A stretch of DNA of 64,000 nt from Solimonas fluminis (GCF_002930645.1 NZ_PSNW01000001.1:62001-126000), one strand, 5' to 3'. Positions 7,887-16,912 are shown, counted from the stretch's first letter. Program-made: numbers and translations. Notes: a model not told the origin generated them from the sequence alone.

Positions 7887-10800
7887 TCACCCCAGCAGCG
7901 CCTGCATCTGGACGACCAGTTGTTCCACGTCGATCGGCTTGGAGCAGTAGTCGTTGGCACCGGCCTCCAGGCATTTCTCGCGGTCGCCGACCATGGCCTT
8001 GGCCGTGACCGCGATGATCGGCAGCGATCGCCATGAATCCCGCTCGCGGATGCGCCGGATGGTTTCGTAGCCGTCCATGCCCGGCATCATGATGTCCATC
8101 AGCACCAGGTCGATCTCGGGATTCGATTCGAGCTGGGCGATGGCCTTGTACCCGTCCTGGGCCATCAGCACCTTCAGCCCGCGGCTGCGCAGCGCCTTGG
8201 ACAGTGCGAAGATGTTGCGCATGTCGTCGTCCACCACCAGCACGGTCTTGCCGCCGAAGCTGGCCGCCGCCGGCCGCGGCGGCGTGGCCAGCGGCGCGCC
8301 CACCTTGCGGATGCTATGCAGGAACAGCGTGACCTCGTCCAGCAGGCGCTGCGGCGAGGGCGCACTCTTGAGCACGATGGTTTCGGTGTACTCGCGCAGG
8401 CGCATGCCCTCCTCGCGCGTCAGCTCCCGCCCGGAATGGATCACCACCGCCGGCAGCGGGCCGCGGGCGCTGGCCCGTTCCAGGAACTGGAAGCCGTCCA
8501 TGCCGGGCAGGCCCAGGTCGAGGATCAGCAGGTCGTAGGCCTCCCGCGCGGTGCGTTCCAGCGCCTCCTCGGCGCTGCCGACCTCGTCGATCTGCACCGA
8601 CTCGCCGCGCAGCATCTCGCGCACCAGTCGGCGGTCGGCGGGACTGTCGTCGATGATCAGGATGCGGCGCGCGCCGGCAGGCAGGCCCGGCAGCCCGTCG
8701 AACACGCGCTCCACGTCCTCGCGGGCCACCGGCTTCTTCAGGTAACCCGCCGCGCCGGCGGCACGCGCCTGGCCTTCCGCGTCGGCGCCGGAGATGAAAT
8801 GCACGGGGATTCCGGCCGTGAGCGGATCCGACTGCAGGCGTTCCATCACCTGCCAGCCGTCCATCTTCGGCAGGCCGATGTCGAGCAGGATGCCGGCGGG
8901 CCGGTGCCGCCGCGCCAGCGCCAGGCCGGATTCCCCGTCGTGCGCCACCAGGGCGCGGTAGTGGCGGCCGCGCGCCAGTCCGGCCAGCACCTCGGCGAAC
9001 TGCGCGTCGTCCTCCACGATGAGGATGGTGGTGCCCGGGGCCTCGGCGGGCGGCTCGGCCACCGGGGGTGCCGGCAACACCACCGGCTCCGCAGGAGGAG
9101 CCGCCGCCACGGCGGGACGCGCTGCTACGGGGGCGTTCTCCGCCGGAACCGCCGCCGGCAGGCTCACCGAGAACGTGGAGCCCTGCCCCGGCGCGCTTTC
9201 CAGCCGCACCTCGCCGCCCAGCAGTTCCGCCAGTGCCTTGACGATCGACAGGCCCAGCCCGGTGCCGCCGTAGCGGCGGCTGGTACCGGAGTCGGCCTGC
9301 TCGAAGGCCTGGAAGATGCGGGCCAGCTTCTCCTGCGGGATGCCGATGCCGGTATCCCGGACGCGCAGCAACACGCCGCCGGCATGCTTTCCCTCACCGA
9401 TCGGCAGCATTTCGAGCCGCACGCCGCCCTGGTGGGTGAACTTGAAGGCATTGGACAGCAGGTTGGCCAGGATCTGGTTGATGCGCGTGCCGTCCGAATG
9501 GATCGAGGCCGGAAGTCCCGGCGCGCGGAACACCTCCAGCGTGAGCTTCTTCTGCTCCGCCACGGGACGGAAGTTGCGCTCGGCGCCGGCGGCCAATGCC
9601 GCCAGGTTCACGTCCTCGGCCACTACCTGCATCTTGCCCGCCTCGACCTTGGACAGGTCGAGGATGTCGTTGATCAGGTTGAGCAGGTTGCGGCCGCTGT
9701 CATGGACGATGCCGGCGCTTTCCACCTGCTCGGCCGTGAGATTGCCGTCCTCGTTGTCGGCCAGTCCCTTGGACAGGATCAGCAGGCTGTTCAGCGGCGT
9801 GCGCAGCTCATGCGACATGTTGGCCAGGAATTCGCTCTTGTAGCGGCTGGCCTGCTCCAGGTCGACGGCCTTTTCCTCCAGCTCGGCCTGGGCCTGCTCC
9901 AGCGCCTGCTTCTGCGACTGCAGGGCCTGCCCGCGCTCCTCCAGGCTGCTGTTGGCGACGCGCAGCTCCTCCGCCTGCACCCGCAGCTCCTCCTCGCTGG
10001 CGCGCAGGCGCTGGCCCTGCTCCTCCAGCAGCTGGGATTTCTCGCGCAGGGCCTCGTTGGTGGCGCGCAGCTCCTCCTGCTGCGCCCGCAGGGCCTCGTC
10101 GGAGGCCTGCAGTTCCTCCTTCTGGTACTGCGTCTGCCGCAGCAGCTCCATGGTCGCCAGGCCGCGCTCCAGGGTTTCCAGCACCAGGGCGGCAAAGCTC
10201 GTGGCCTGGCCGAGGAAGTCCGCCTGCAGCGTGCCGGGCTCGGTGAAATAGGCCAGCTCGATCACGCCGATGACGCGCTCGCGGCCGGCCAGCGGCAACA
10301 GGCGCAGGGATGGCGGCGCCATCTCGCCCAGGCCGCTGCGCACGCGCAGGTAGGATTCCGGCAACTCGCGCACCACGCGCGGCTGCCCGTCCTGGGCCAC
10401 CTGCCCGACCAGCCCCTCGCCCCGCGCATAGCTGCGCTGGCCGCTGCCGCCCGGCAGGCTGTAGGCCCCCGAAGGCTCGTAGCGCTGGTGCGCCTCGTCC
10501 CAGCGGAAGAACACGGCGCAGACGGCGCCGCTGTTGGTGCTGAGGCACTCGGCCAGGCGTTCGCCGAACTGCTGCGGCGTGCTGCAGGCCTGCAAGGCCA
10601 CCGACAGTTCGCCGAGACGGGTCTGCAGCCATTCGCGGCCGGCCAGCTCATCGGTGCTGCGGCGGAACACCTCCAGGCCGCGCGCCAGCGCGCCGATCTC
10701 GTCGGCGTGGCCGCGGTAGGGGACCTCCAGCTTCGTGTCGCCGGCGGACAGGCGCGACATCAGCGCGGTGAGCTGCGTGACCGGCCGCGTCACCGTGCGC

Positions 10801-11456
10801 GCCACGACCCACAGCGACAGCGCCACGAAGCCGAGCCCCGCCGCCAGCATCAGGACGATCAGCTCCCGGGTGCGATCCAGGCGCGCCTGCAGGTGCGCGG
10901 CGCGCTCCTGCAGCAGGTCGCGCTCGTGCTTCTGCATCTGCCCCACCAGGACCCGGATGCCGTCGACGATGCGCTTGCCCTTGCCGCTGCGCACCAGGGC
11001 CAGTTCGGCATCCTCGTCGTCGCGGCGCTTGTGCTCCAGGACCACCTCGGCGAACTCGCCGCGCCAGCGCAGCATGTCGCTGCGCCACTGCTGCAGCAGG
11101 CCCTGTTGCCGCGGATCGTCGGTGGTCAGCTCCTGGAGATCGCGCCAGGATTGCTCGAAATGCTCGCCGCCGAGGCGATAGGGCTGCAGGAATTCGTCCT
11201 TCGAGGACAGCAGGTAGCCGCGCAGCCCGGTCTCCTGATCCAGCACCAGCACGAACAGGGCATCGATGGCCTGCAGCACCTTCTCCGAGCGGTCGGTGGC
11301 GGCGCGCGCCTGGTCGACCTCGGACAGCGCCGCGCGGAACATCAGGGCGCTGCCGGCGAACAGCAGCAGGATCACCGCGAAGGCCAGGCCCAGCCGCGCC
11401 TGGATGCCCAGAACGCGCCGCAGCGGCGCAGGCAGGCGGCGGCGTTCGCCGCTCAC
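7887..11456 (-). CDS. Hybrid histidine kinase: CHASE3-HAMP-GAF-coiled coil-HisKA-HATPase-three receivers
   Basis: 1189 aa. A TM segment (about 21-41) and a second one (199-219) flank a CHASE3-type periplasmic domain (DQETGLRGYLLS at 73-84). HAMP follows (220-275), then a GAF-like domain (285-430), then a long Glu/Gln-rich coiled coil (435-540). The kinase core has phosphoacceptor His549 in SHELRTPLN, DTGIGIP at 701-707 and GGTGLGLS. After a Pro/Ala linker come three receivers with Asp859, Asp980 and Asp1121. It overlaps the upstream TerB-like gene by four bases and heads toward cheR/cheB/GGDEF. The middle receiver has a non-standard FSGR-type end (VIHSGREL, then LKSAPS), so its role may be structural. 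Overall a multi-input sensor controlling c-di-GMP output is inferred. Confidence 0.95.
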   Translation of the reverse strand: MSGERRRLPAPLRRVLGIQARLGLAFAVILLLFAGSALMFRAALSEVDQARAATDRSEKVLQAIDALFVLVLDQETGLRGYLLSSKDEFLQPYRLGGEHFEQSWRDLQELTTDDPRQQGLLQQWRSDMLRWRGEFAEVVLEHKRRDDEDAELALVRSGKGKRIVDGIRVLVGQMQKHERDLLQERAAHLQARLDRTRELIVLMLAAGLGFVALSLWVVARTVTRPVTQLTALMSRLSAGDTKLEVPYRGHADEIGALARGLEVFRRSTDELAGREWLQTRLGELSVALQACSTPQQFGERLAECLSTNSGAVCAVFFRWDEAHQRYEPSGAYSLPGGSGQRSYARGEGLVGQVAQDGQPRVVRELPESYLRVRSGLGEMAPPSLRLLPLAGRERVIGVIELAYFTEPGTLQADFLGQATSFAALVLETLERGLATMELLRQTQYQKEELQASDEALRAQQEELRATNEALREKSQLLEEQGQRLRASEEELRVQAEELRVANSSLEERGQALQSQKQALEQAQAELEEKAVDLEQASRYKSEFLANMSHELRTPLNSLLILSKGLADNEDGNLTAEQVESAGIVHDSGRNLLNLINDILDLSKVEAGKMQVVAEDVNLAALAAGAERNFRPVAEQKKLTLEVFRAPGLPASIHSDGTRINQILANLLSNAFKFTHQGGVRLEMLPIGEGKHAGGVLLRVRDTGIGIPQEKLARIFQAFEQADSGTSRRYGGTGLGLSIVKALAELLGGEVRLESAPGQGSTFSVSLPAAVPAENAPVAARPAVAAAPPAEPVVLPAPPVAEPPAEAPGTTILIVEDDAQFAEVLAGLARGRHYRALVAHDGESGLALARRHRPAGILLDIGLPKMDGWQVMERLQSDPLTAGIPVHFISGADAEGQARAAGAAGYLKKPVAREDVERVFDGLPGLPAGARRILIIDDSPADRRLVREMLRGESVQIDEVGSAEEALERTAREAYDLLILDLGLPGMDGFQFLERASARGPLPAVVIHSGRELTREEGMRLREYTETIVLKSAPSPQRLLDEVTLFLHSIRKVGAPLATPPRPAAASFGGKTVLVVDDDMRNIFALSKALRSRGLKVLMAQDGYKAIAQLESNPEIDLVLMDIMMPGMDGYETIRRIRERDSWRSLPIIAVTAKAMVGDREKCLEAGANDYCSKPIDVEQLVVQMQALLG

Positions 11457-11887
11457 GCCCGGCCCGCCGCCAGCTTCTGGCGGATGAAGTCATGATGGGG
11501 AACGTACAGCAGGTCGGCGACGCGCCGGATCAGCAGCTCCTCCTCCGGATGCACGCGCCCATCGGCATGGGCCACCCGCCACATGCCGCCGATCAGGTCG
11601 CGCTTGTCCTCGGCATCCAGCGCCGCGTTGAGTTCGGCGACGAAGGCATGCAGCGAGACGTTGCGGCGCACTTCGCCCTCGGCTTCCGCCAGCAGGGCAT
11701 CCAGGGCCGCCTCCTCCAGCGCGCAGAGATCGCGCAGGATGCCGCGCGCCGCGAGGCGCTCGGCTTCGCTGTCGGCGAAATCCGCCCGCAGGGTCTCCAC
11801 CAGCAGCACGGCGATCGCCAGCTCGCGGCGCGGGGCCGCCGCTTCCGGGCGGCGCCCCCCCAGGGCTCTAGCCAGCTTGTCCCACAC
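11453..11887 (-). CDS. TerB-like family protein
   Basis: 144 aa, GTG start at 11887, mostly alpha-helical, acidic. The C-terminal half, with IGGMWRVAHADGRVHPEEELLIRR split across it, shows the TerB-type repeat (A-ADG-V--EE--LI) that binds metal in TerB. Such proteins are scattered beside membrane and signalling genes; tellurite resistance itself is not implied. The stop overlaps the kinase start (ATGA) and it begins 25 bases after the upstream barrel gene, so it is translationally linked to the kinase. Confidence 0.82.
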   Translation of the reverse strand: MWDKLARALGGRRPEAAAPRRELAIAVLLVETLRADFADSEAERLAARGILRDLCALEEAALDALLAEAEGEVRRNVSLHAFVAELNAALDAEDKRDLIGGMWRVAHADGRVHPEEELLIRRVADLLYVPHHDFIRQKLAAGRA

Positions 11888-11912
11888 GGCCGTGCGGCTC
11901 AGCCGGTGCCGC

Positions 11913-12638
11913 TCAGAACGAGGCGCCGAGCAGCAGGTTGAAGCTGTCGCGGCCTTCGATGTGCTCGTACTCCGGCGTGATGTCGAAGATCAGCAGGCCG
12001 AAGCGCAGGCCGACGAAGAAGCGGCTGGCGTCGACTTCCTCCTTGTCCAGCAGCGCCACGCCCTTGGGGTCGAGCTCGGACCAGACGTAGCCGTAGCCGG
12101 CATAAGGAGTCAGGAAGGCGAAGCCCTTGGAGATCGACACGTCCAGCCCCATGGCTTCGTAGTCGAGATCGTCGATGCCGCTGCTGCGGGTATAGGTGCC
12201 GCGCACGGCGAGCGCCGGCTCGGCGACGCCGCCCTCGAGGATGGCCCAGCGCACTTCGCCGCCGTAGAGGTCGGCATCTGCGCCCGGCACGGTGGCGTAG
12301 AAGGCGCCAAGGTCGATGCCGAAGGGCAGGCCCTTGCGCAGCACCACGCCGGCCATGCCGATGGCGTCCACGTCTTCGCCGGTCAGGCGGTTCCAAGCGC
12401 CCGGATCGTCAACGTCGACATAGGTCGCGAAGGCGCCGATGCCGATGCCGGTGATGCCGGTGGCTTCCGACGGGCCCAGGGCCTTGTAGTTCAGCGCGGC
12501 CGTGATGTCCTCGGCGACGGAGCGGAAGTCGGCCTGGCAGGTGGTCGGATCGACGCAGGTCAGGTCGAAGTCGGCGTCGAAGGCGGAGGCCTGCGTGGCG
12601 CCGGTGGCGAGTGCGAGGGCAAGAAGCAGACGGCGCAT
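11913..12638 (-). CDS. Predicted outer-membrane beta-barrel protein of unknown function
   Basis: 241 aa with a signal peptide (1-19, cut after ASA) and a mature part made of alternating amphipathic strands ending in LLLGASF with a C-terminal Phe, the usual OMP signature. A CVDPTTCQ segment near residues 28-35 could make a disulfide. No family is recognised beyond a generic barrel. A GAGGAG ribosome site precedes ATG 12638. It lies 25 bases upstream of the TerB-like gene and on the same strand as the sensor operon, so co-transcription is possible. Confidence 0.75.
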   Translation of the reverse strand: MRRLLLALALATGATQASAFDADFDLTCVDPTTCQADFRSVAEDITAALNYKALGPSEATGITGIGIGAFATYVDVDDPGAWNRLTGEDVDAIGMAGVVLRKGLPFGIDLGAFYATVPGADADLYGGEVRWAILEGGVAEPALAVRGTYTRSSGIDDLDYEAMGLDVSISKGFAFLTPYAGYGYVWSELDPKGVALLDKEEVDASRFFVGLRFGLLIFDITPEYEHIEGRDSFNLLLGASF

Positions 12639-12753
12639 GACGATCTCCTCAGGAACAATGCGATTCGTTTCGTAGTACCGCCGAGGATAGCATCGCTCAG
12701 GGGCCTGTCGCCCATTCCCCGCTGCGCTGCGATCGGGAAACGGGCCGCAAGCC

Positions 12754-13404
12754 CTAGGCGGCGGACTGGAGGAACGGCAGCAGCACGGTGCTGATGTCCT
12801 GCAGGCGGCCGTGGAAGAAGTGGCCGGCTCCGTCCACCGTCACCAGCTGCGGCGGCGGCGAGTACTCCGCCAGAATCTCCCGCGTCTCCTCGTAGCTGAC
12901 CGTGTCGTCGTCGCGGCTGTGCACGACCAGCCAGGGGCAGCCCGGGTGCGGCGGCGGCGCCTCGCCGCCGAAGTACTTGCCGAAGGGCGGCGCGATGCTG
13001 ACCAGCGCGTCCGGCCGCAGCTGCGCCGCCGCCTTCAGCGCGACGAAGGCGCCGAAGGAGAAGCCCGCCAGCACGCGCGGGCCGGCCGGCAGCAACTCCC
13101 GCATCAGGCCGGCCAGGAACAGGACGTCACCGGTTTCGCCGCGGCCCTCGTCGTGCAGGCCGGCGCTGCGGCCCACCCCGCGGAAGTTGAAGCGCAGCGT
13201 CGCCAGCCCCGCCTGCAATGCGCCGGACGACAGGGTGTAGACCACCTTGTTGCTCATGGCCCCGCCGAACAGCGGGTGCGGATGGCAGATCACGGCGAAG
13301 CCCCGCGGCGCCGCGCCCCGGGGTGCCGACAACAGGGCCTCGATGCGCCCCGCGGGGCCATCGATCAGCCACTCGCTGCTCTGTCCGGGCTGCGGCAGTT
13401 CCAC
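12754..13404 (-). CDS. Alpha/beta hydrolase (COG2945-like)
   Basis: 216 aa, GTG start at 13404 preceded by GAGGA. The HPHPLFGGAM oxyanion-hole region (41-50), nucleophile elbow GFSFGAF with Ser116, the acidic HSRDDDTV loop and the terminal His in GAGHFFHG give a complete catalytic triad. The shortened fold with HPHP is typical of the cytosolic COG2945 alpha/beta hydrolases, whose natural substrates are not well defined. It is a separate unit, 115 bases upstream of the barrel gene on the same strand. Confidence 0.87.
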   Translation of the reverse strand: MELPQPGQSSEWLIDGPAGRIEALLSAPRGAAPRGFAVICHPHPLFGGAMSNKVVYTLSSGALQAGLATLRFNFRGVGRSAGLHDEGRGETGDVLFLAGLMRELLPAGPRVLAGFSFGAFVALKAAAQLRPDALVSIAPPFGKYFGGEAPPPHPGCPWLVVHSRDDDTVSYEETREILAEYSPPPQLVTVDGAGHFFHGRLQDISTVLLPFLQSAA

Positions 13405-13449
13405 CGGTCATTCCTCATGTGGGTCCAAGGCCGCGATTCTGCACGACTC

Positions 13450-13491
13450 TTGCCTCGGCGAGTATGCCTGCTATAGTTCAAGACACTTGAA
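13450..13491 (+). promoter_or_regulatory. Candidate sigma70 promoter with an adjoining dyad
   Basis: TTGCCT (13450-13455) and TATAGT (13472-13477) are 16 bases apart. A perfect dyad TTCAAG-aca-CTTGAA (13477-13491) abuts the -10 box at the expected transcription start, where a repressor could act. It precedes the secreted protein gene at 13518. Confidence 0.5.
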
Positions 13492-13517
13492 TAAATATCG
13501 TGTCGGGGGAGTTACAC

Positions 13518-14285
13518 ATGCGCACCTGGATCATCTCGGCAGCTGCCGCCGCACTGTTTGCGACCGCAGGCTCGGCCGCAGCCGCGGACTACAACGACAA
13601 GCAGCCCGAGTTCAAGGCCTACTTCGACCTGAAGTTCGACGGTCGCGGCAGCGATGCGCAGCAGCTGAACTACGGCCTGCGCATGGATCATGACCGCCGC
13701 TTCCTCGAGGCGCCGCGCCCGGCGATCGCGCAACTCGACTTCCGCGCCGGCAAGCAGGCCGGCCTGGAGAAGTTCGAACTCAACGGCGCCCCGCTGGTGG
13801 AGCGCAAGGCCGAGCTGAACCAGGATGGCGAAGTCCAGTACGGCACGATCGACTGGGCCCTGATCGCCGCCGCCGTGGTGGGCGTGGGCTGGATCGCCTA
13901 CGAGACCTTCGACAACGACGAGAGCCCGAGCCCGCCGAAGCCGGACCCCGAAAATCCGCCGCCGACGGGAGGTCCGCAGCTTCCTGGCACGGTCGGCGAA
14001 CTAATCGGCCTGGTCCCTGGCCTGGGCGATATCCTCGCTCCTTACGTCGAAGGCGGCCTCGACACGATCCTCTCGCTGCCTGCCAACACGCCGCTGGCGG
14101 GCCTCGTGGATCTGGTGGACGGCGGCCTGAACACGGTCGTCCGTGAACTGCTGCCGTTCCTGCCGGGCAGCAGCCTGGCGGACGAATCGCGCCTCAAGGC
14201 CGAGATCGAACGCCACACCCCGGCCTACCAAGCCTGGCTCGACGGCGGCACTGGCCACATGGGCGATCTGCTTTCGGCGCACTAG
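13518..14285 (+). CDS. Secreted protein of unknown function
   Basis: 255 aa. I chose ATG 13518 because a GGGGGA ribosome site lies at 13504-13510. It has a clear signal peptide (1-22, ending SAAAA), a polar N-domain (23-115), a single hydrophobic segment (about 116-134, WALIAAAVVGVGWIAYETF) that could anchor it, an acidic Pro-rich linker, and a C-terminal region built of repeated hydrophobic L/V-G-L motifs. I recognise no family. It stands alone between a divergent hydrolase and the HTTM gene, with its own promoter-like sequence and a downstream hairpin. Confidence 0.75.
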   Translation: MRTWIISAAAAALFATAGSAAAADYNDKQPEFKAYFDLKFDGRGSDAQQLNYGLRMDHDRRFLEAPRPAIAQLDFRAGKQAGLEKFELNGAPLVERKAELNQDGEVQYGTIDWALIAAAVVGVGWIAYETFDNDESPSPPKPDPENPPPTGGPQLPGTVGELIGLVPGLGDILAPYVEGGLDTILSLPANTPLAGLVDLVDGGLNTVVRELLPFLPGSSLADESRLKAEIERHTPAYQAWLDGGTGHMGDLLSAH

Positions 14286-14305
14286 AATAGGCATGCGTTC
14301 CACCC

Positions 14306-14335
14306 AAGGGGAGCCGCAGGCTCCCCTTGTCGTTT
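14306..14335 (+). terminator. Probable terminator after the secreted-protein gene
   Basis: AAGGGGAGCC-gca-GGCTCCCCTT (14306-14328) forms a 10-bp stem, followed by a weak T-containing tail (gtcgtttcc). Confidence 0.65.
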
Positions 14336-14358
14336 CCGCCGACTGAAAACCGCCGACG

Positions 14359-16116
14359 ATGAGTCCCGATTTCGCCGCCCGTCACCCGCGCCTCGCCGAA
14401 TTGTTCGGCCTCGACCTGCGCAGCCTGGCCCTGTTCCGCGCGCTGCTCGGCGGCATCCTGTTCTGGCTCAGCCTCGGCAGCCTCTGCGACCTGTCGGCCC
14501 TGTACAGCGACGGCGGCGTGCTGCCGCGGGGCTGGGTCATGGCCTCCGACAGCCCCTGGCGCCTGTCGCTCTACTTCCTCAACGGCACGGCGCTGTTCTC
14601 CGGCCTGCTGCTGCTGGTCCAGGTGGCGCTGGCGGCGATGCTGGCCCTGGGCTGGCGCACGCGGCTGGCCGCCGTGCTGGGTTTCGTGCTGCAGGCTTCG
14701 GTGGTCAGCCGCGCGCCGCTGGCGGCCGGCGCCGCCGACCTGCTGCTGACCTGCCTGCTGTTCTGGTCCGCCTTCCTGCCGCTGGGCAGCCGCTGGTCGG
14801 TGGACGCGGCGCTGGCGGCCCGCCCCCCTCCGCCGGAAAACCTGCATGTCTCCTGGGCCGGCGCCGGCCTGCTGCTGCAGGTGCTGTCGGTCTACTTCTT
14901 TTCGGCGCTGCTGCGCAGCGGCCCCGAATGGCGCGGGGAAGGCACGGCGCTCTACTACCTGCTGTCCCTCGACGGCCAGGCCACCGCCCTGGGACGCTGG
15001 CTGCTGGAGGCTCCGGGCCTGCTGGAAGTCCTGACGCCGGCACTCTGGTGGCTGTCGCTGCTCGCCGCCCCGCTGGCCCTGCTGCCGCTGGCCAGCCGCC
15101 ACGGCCGGGCGCTGCTGCTGCCCTTGCTGGCGCTGATGCAGCTGCTCCTGCTGCTGAGCCTGCGGCAAGGGGCCCTGCCGCTGCTGGGCCTGGCCGGCCT
15201 GGCGGTCCTGCTCGGCCCCGGCTTCTGGCAGTGGACCGCCGGCCGCCGGCCGCCGGCCGCCGGCCTGCGGATCTACCATGACCGCGACCGGCCCGCGAGC
15301 CTGCGCAACAGCCTTCTGCTGCAGCAGTTCCTGGTGCTGCCGCAGGCACAGCTCGGCGCCGCGCAGGATGCGCCGCGTGCCCGCGCGCTGCTGCAGGCCA
15401 ACCGCTCCTGGGTGGTGATCGACATCGACGACCAGGCCTACCTGCGCTGGGCGGCACTGGCGACGCTGCTGCGCCATTCGCCGCTGCTGTCCTGGCTGCA
15501 CCGCCCGGCGAAGCTGCCCGCGGTAGAGCGCCTGGGCGATCGCCTCCACGGCTGGCTCGCCGCCCGCCCGGCCGGCGCGGCGCGACCGGGGCGCGAAATC
15601 CGCTGGGAGACGCCGCCGGGCTGGCAGCGCGTCGCTGCCGTCTTCCTGGTGCTGATCCTGGCCTGGAATGCCACCACCGTCGGCTGGCTGCCGGGCGCGG
15701 TGCAGCGGCTGCTGGCGCCGCCGCTGCAGGCTCTGCGTCTGGACCAGTCCTGGGGCCTGGATGCCCCCTCGCCTTCCCGCGACGGAGGCTGGTTCGTCGC
15801 CGCCGGTCGCACGGCGCAGGGCCGCGAGATCGACTTGCTGCGGCCTCGGGCCGCGCCCGATTTCAGCCAGGCGGCCGTCTATGGCGACGGCCAGCGCTGG
15901 CAGCGCCTGCGCGACCGGCTGGCACTGGATGCCTATGCCGCCCACCGCCCCTACTATGCGCGCTGGCTCTGCCGCCGCTGGAACGCCGGCCCGGACGAAG
16001 CCTTGAGCAGCGTCCGCCTGGTGCACGTCCTGCGCCCCACGCCGCCGCCCGGCGGCGCCGCCACCCAGCCCGAGCAGCGCATCCTGCTGCAGCAGGAATG
16101 CGCCGCGCGAGGTTGA
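14359..16116 (+). CDS. HTTM-domain membrane protein with degenerate DCC domain
   Basis: 585 aa. Residues 15-295 contain about eight hydrophobic segments in the arrangement of HTTM (horizontally transferred transmembrane) proteins, relatives of vitamin-K gamma-carboxylase. Residues 303-403 align by pattern with the DCC (DxxCxxC) thioredoxin-like domain often fused to bacterial HTTM proteins. They include the AQ-D---RALL---RSWVVID and SPLLSWL segments. The redox motif, however, reads YHDRDRPAS, with Arg311 and Ser314 where the two cysteines belong. A last TM (about 425-440) and a basic C-terminal domain follow. Reaction unknown. tatD starts two bases after the stop, so the two are co-transcribed. 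Confidence 0.78.
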   Translation: MSPDFAARHPRLAELFGLDLRSLALFRALLGGILFWLSLGSLCDLSALYSDGGVLPRGWVMASDSPWRLSLYFLNGTALFSGLLLLVQVALAAMLALGWRTRLAAVLGFVLQASVVSRAPLAAGAADLLLTCLLFWSAFLPLGSRWSVDAALAARPPPPENLHVSWAGAGLLLQVLSVYFFSALLRSGPEWRGEGTALYYLLSLDGQATALGRWLLEAPGLLEVLTPALWWLSLLAAPLALLPLASRHGRALLLPLLALMQLLLLLSLRQGALPLLGLAGLAVLLGPGFWQWTAGRRPPAAGLRIYHDRDRPASLRNSLLLQQFLVLPQAQLGAAQDAPRARALLQANRSWVVIDIDDQAYLRWAALATLLRHSPLLSWLHRPAKLPAVERLGDRLHGWLAARPAGAARPGREIRWETPPGWQRVAAVFLVLILAWNATTVGWLPGAVQRLLAPPLQALRLDQSWGLDAPSPSRDGGWFVAAGRTAQGREIDLLRPRAAPDFSQAAVYGDGQRWQRLRDRLALDAYAAHRPYYARWLCRRWNAGPDEALSSVRLVHVLRPTPPPGGAATQPEQRILLQQECAARG

Positions 16117-16117
16117 G

Positions 16118-16912
16118 ATGGGCCTGATCGACATTGGAGCGAACCTCGCCCACGACAGCTTCGACGCCGACTTCGAACCGATGCTCCACCGGGCCTGGCA
16201 GGCCGGCCTGGAAGCGATCGTGATCACCGGCAGCTCCTTCGACAGCAATGCCAGAGCCCTGGCCCTGGCGCGGCAGCACCCGGGGCGGCTCTACGCCACC
16301 GCCGGCCTGCACCCGCACCATGCCAGCGAATGGAGCGGTGAACTGGCCGCGCAGATCCGTGAACTGGCCGGACACCCCGAGGTGGTCTCGCTCGGCGAAT
16401 GCGGCCTGGACTACAACCGCAACTATTCCCCCCACGAGGAGCAGCGGCGCGCCTTCGAGGCCCAGCTGCGGATCGCCGTGGAAACGGGCAAGCCGCTGTT
16501 CCTGCACCAGCGCGATGCGCACGCCGACTTCCTGGCGATGCTGCGGGAGTTCCGTCCGCTACTGGGCGCGGTAGTGGTGCACTGCTTCACCGATACCCGC
16601 GAGGCGATGCAGGACTACCTGGCGCTGGACTGCCATATCGGCATCACCGGCTGGGTCTGCGACGAGCGTCGCGGCAAGGCGCTGTTCGAGGCGGTGCCCG
16701 GCATCCCGGACGAGCGCCTGCTGATCGAGACCGATGCGCCGTATCTCCTGCCGCGCAACGCGACGACGCAGCGGCGCGGCGACCGCCGCAACGAACCGGC
16801 GCTGCTGCCCTGGGTGGTGAAGGCACTGGCACAGGCACGCGGACAGACGGAACAGCACGTCGCCGCCATCAGCCGCGACAACGCGCGGCGCTTCTTCCGG
16901 CTGGACGCCTAG
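16118..16912 (+). CDS. tatD: TatD family metal-dependent DNase
   Basis: 264 aa, close in layout to enterobacterial TatD (3'-5' exonuclease, TIM-barrel hydrolase). The N-terminus is IDIGANL rather than the HxH of YcfH/YjjV paralogues, as in TatD itself. Other motifs are TAGLHPHHAS, GECGLDYNRN, HQRDAH, VVHCFT, TGWVCDERRG and LIETDAPYLLPR, carrying the remaining metal ligands. No tatABC genes are adjacent; it follows the HTTM gene by one base. Confidence 0.94.
   Translation: MGLIDIGANLAHDSFDADFEPMLHRAWQAGLEAIVITGSSFDSNARALALARQHPGRLYATAGLHPHHASEWSGELAAQIRELAGHPEVVSLGECGLDYNRNYSPHEEQRRAFEAQLRIAVETGKPLFLHQRDAHADFLAMLREFRPLLGAVVVHCFTDTREAMQDYLALDCHIGITGWVCDERRGKALFEAVPGIPDERLLIETDAPYLLPRNATTQRRGDRRNEPALLPWVVKALAQARGQTEQHVAAISRDNARRFFRLDA

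Noticed and set aside
8316..11495. 1059-codon open frame on the plus strand opposite the hybrid kinase
   Set aside because: It is an antisense shadow caused by high GC; the minus-strand kinase has complete domains, and the plus-strand product is His/Gln/Leu low-complexity with no ribosome site.
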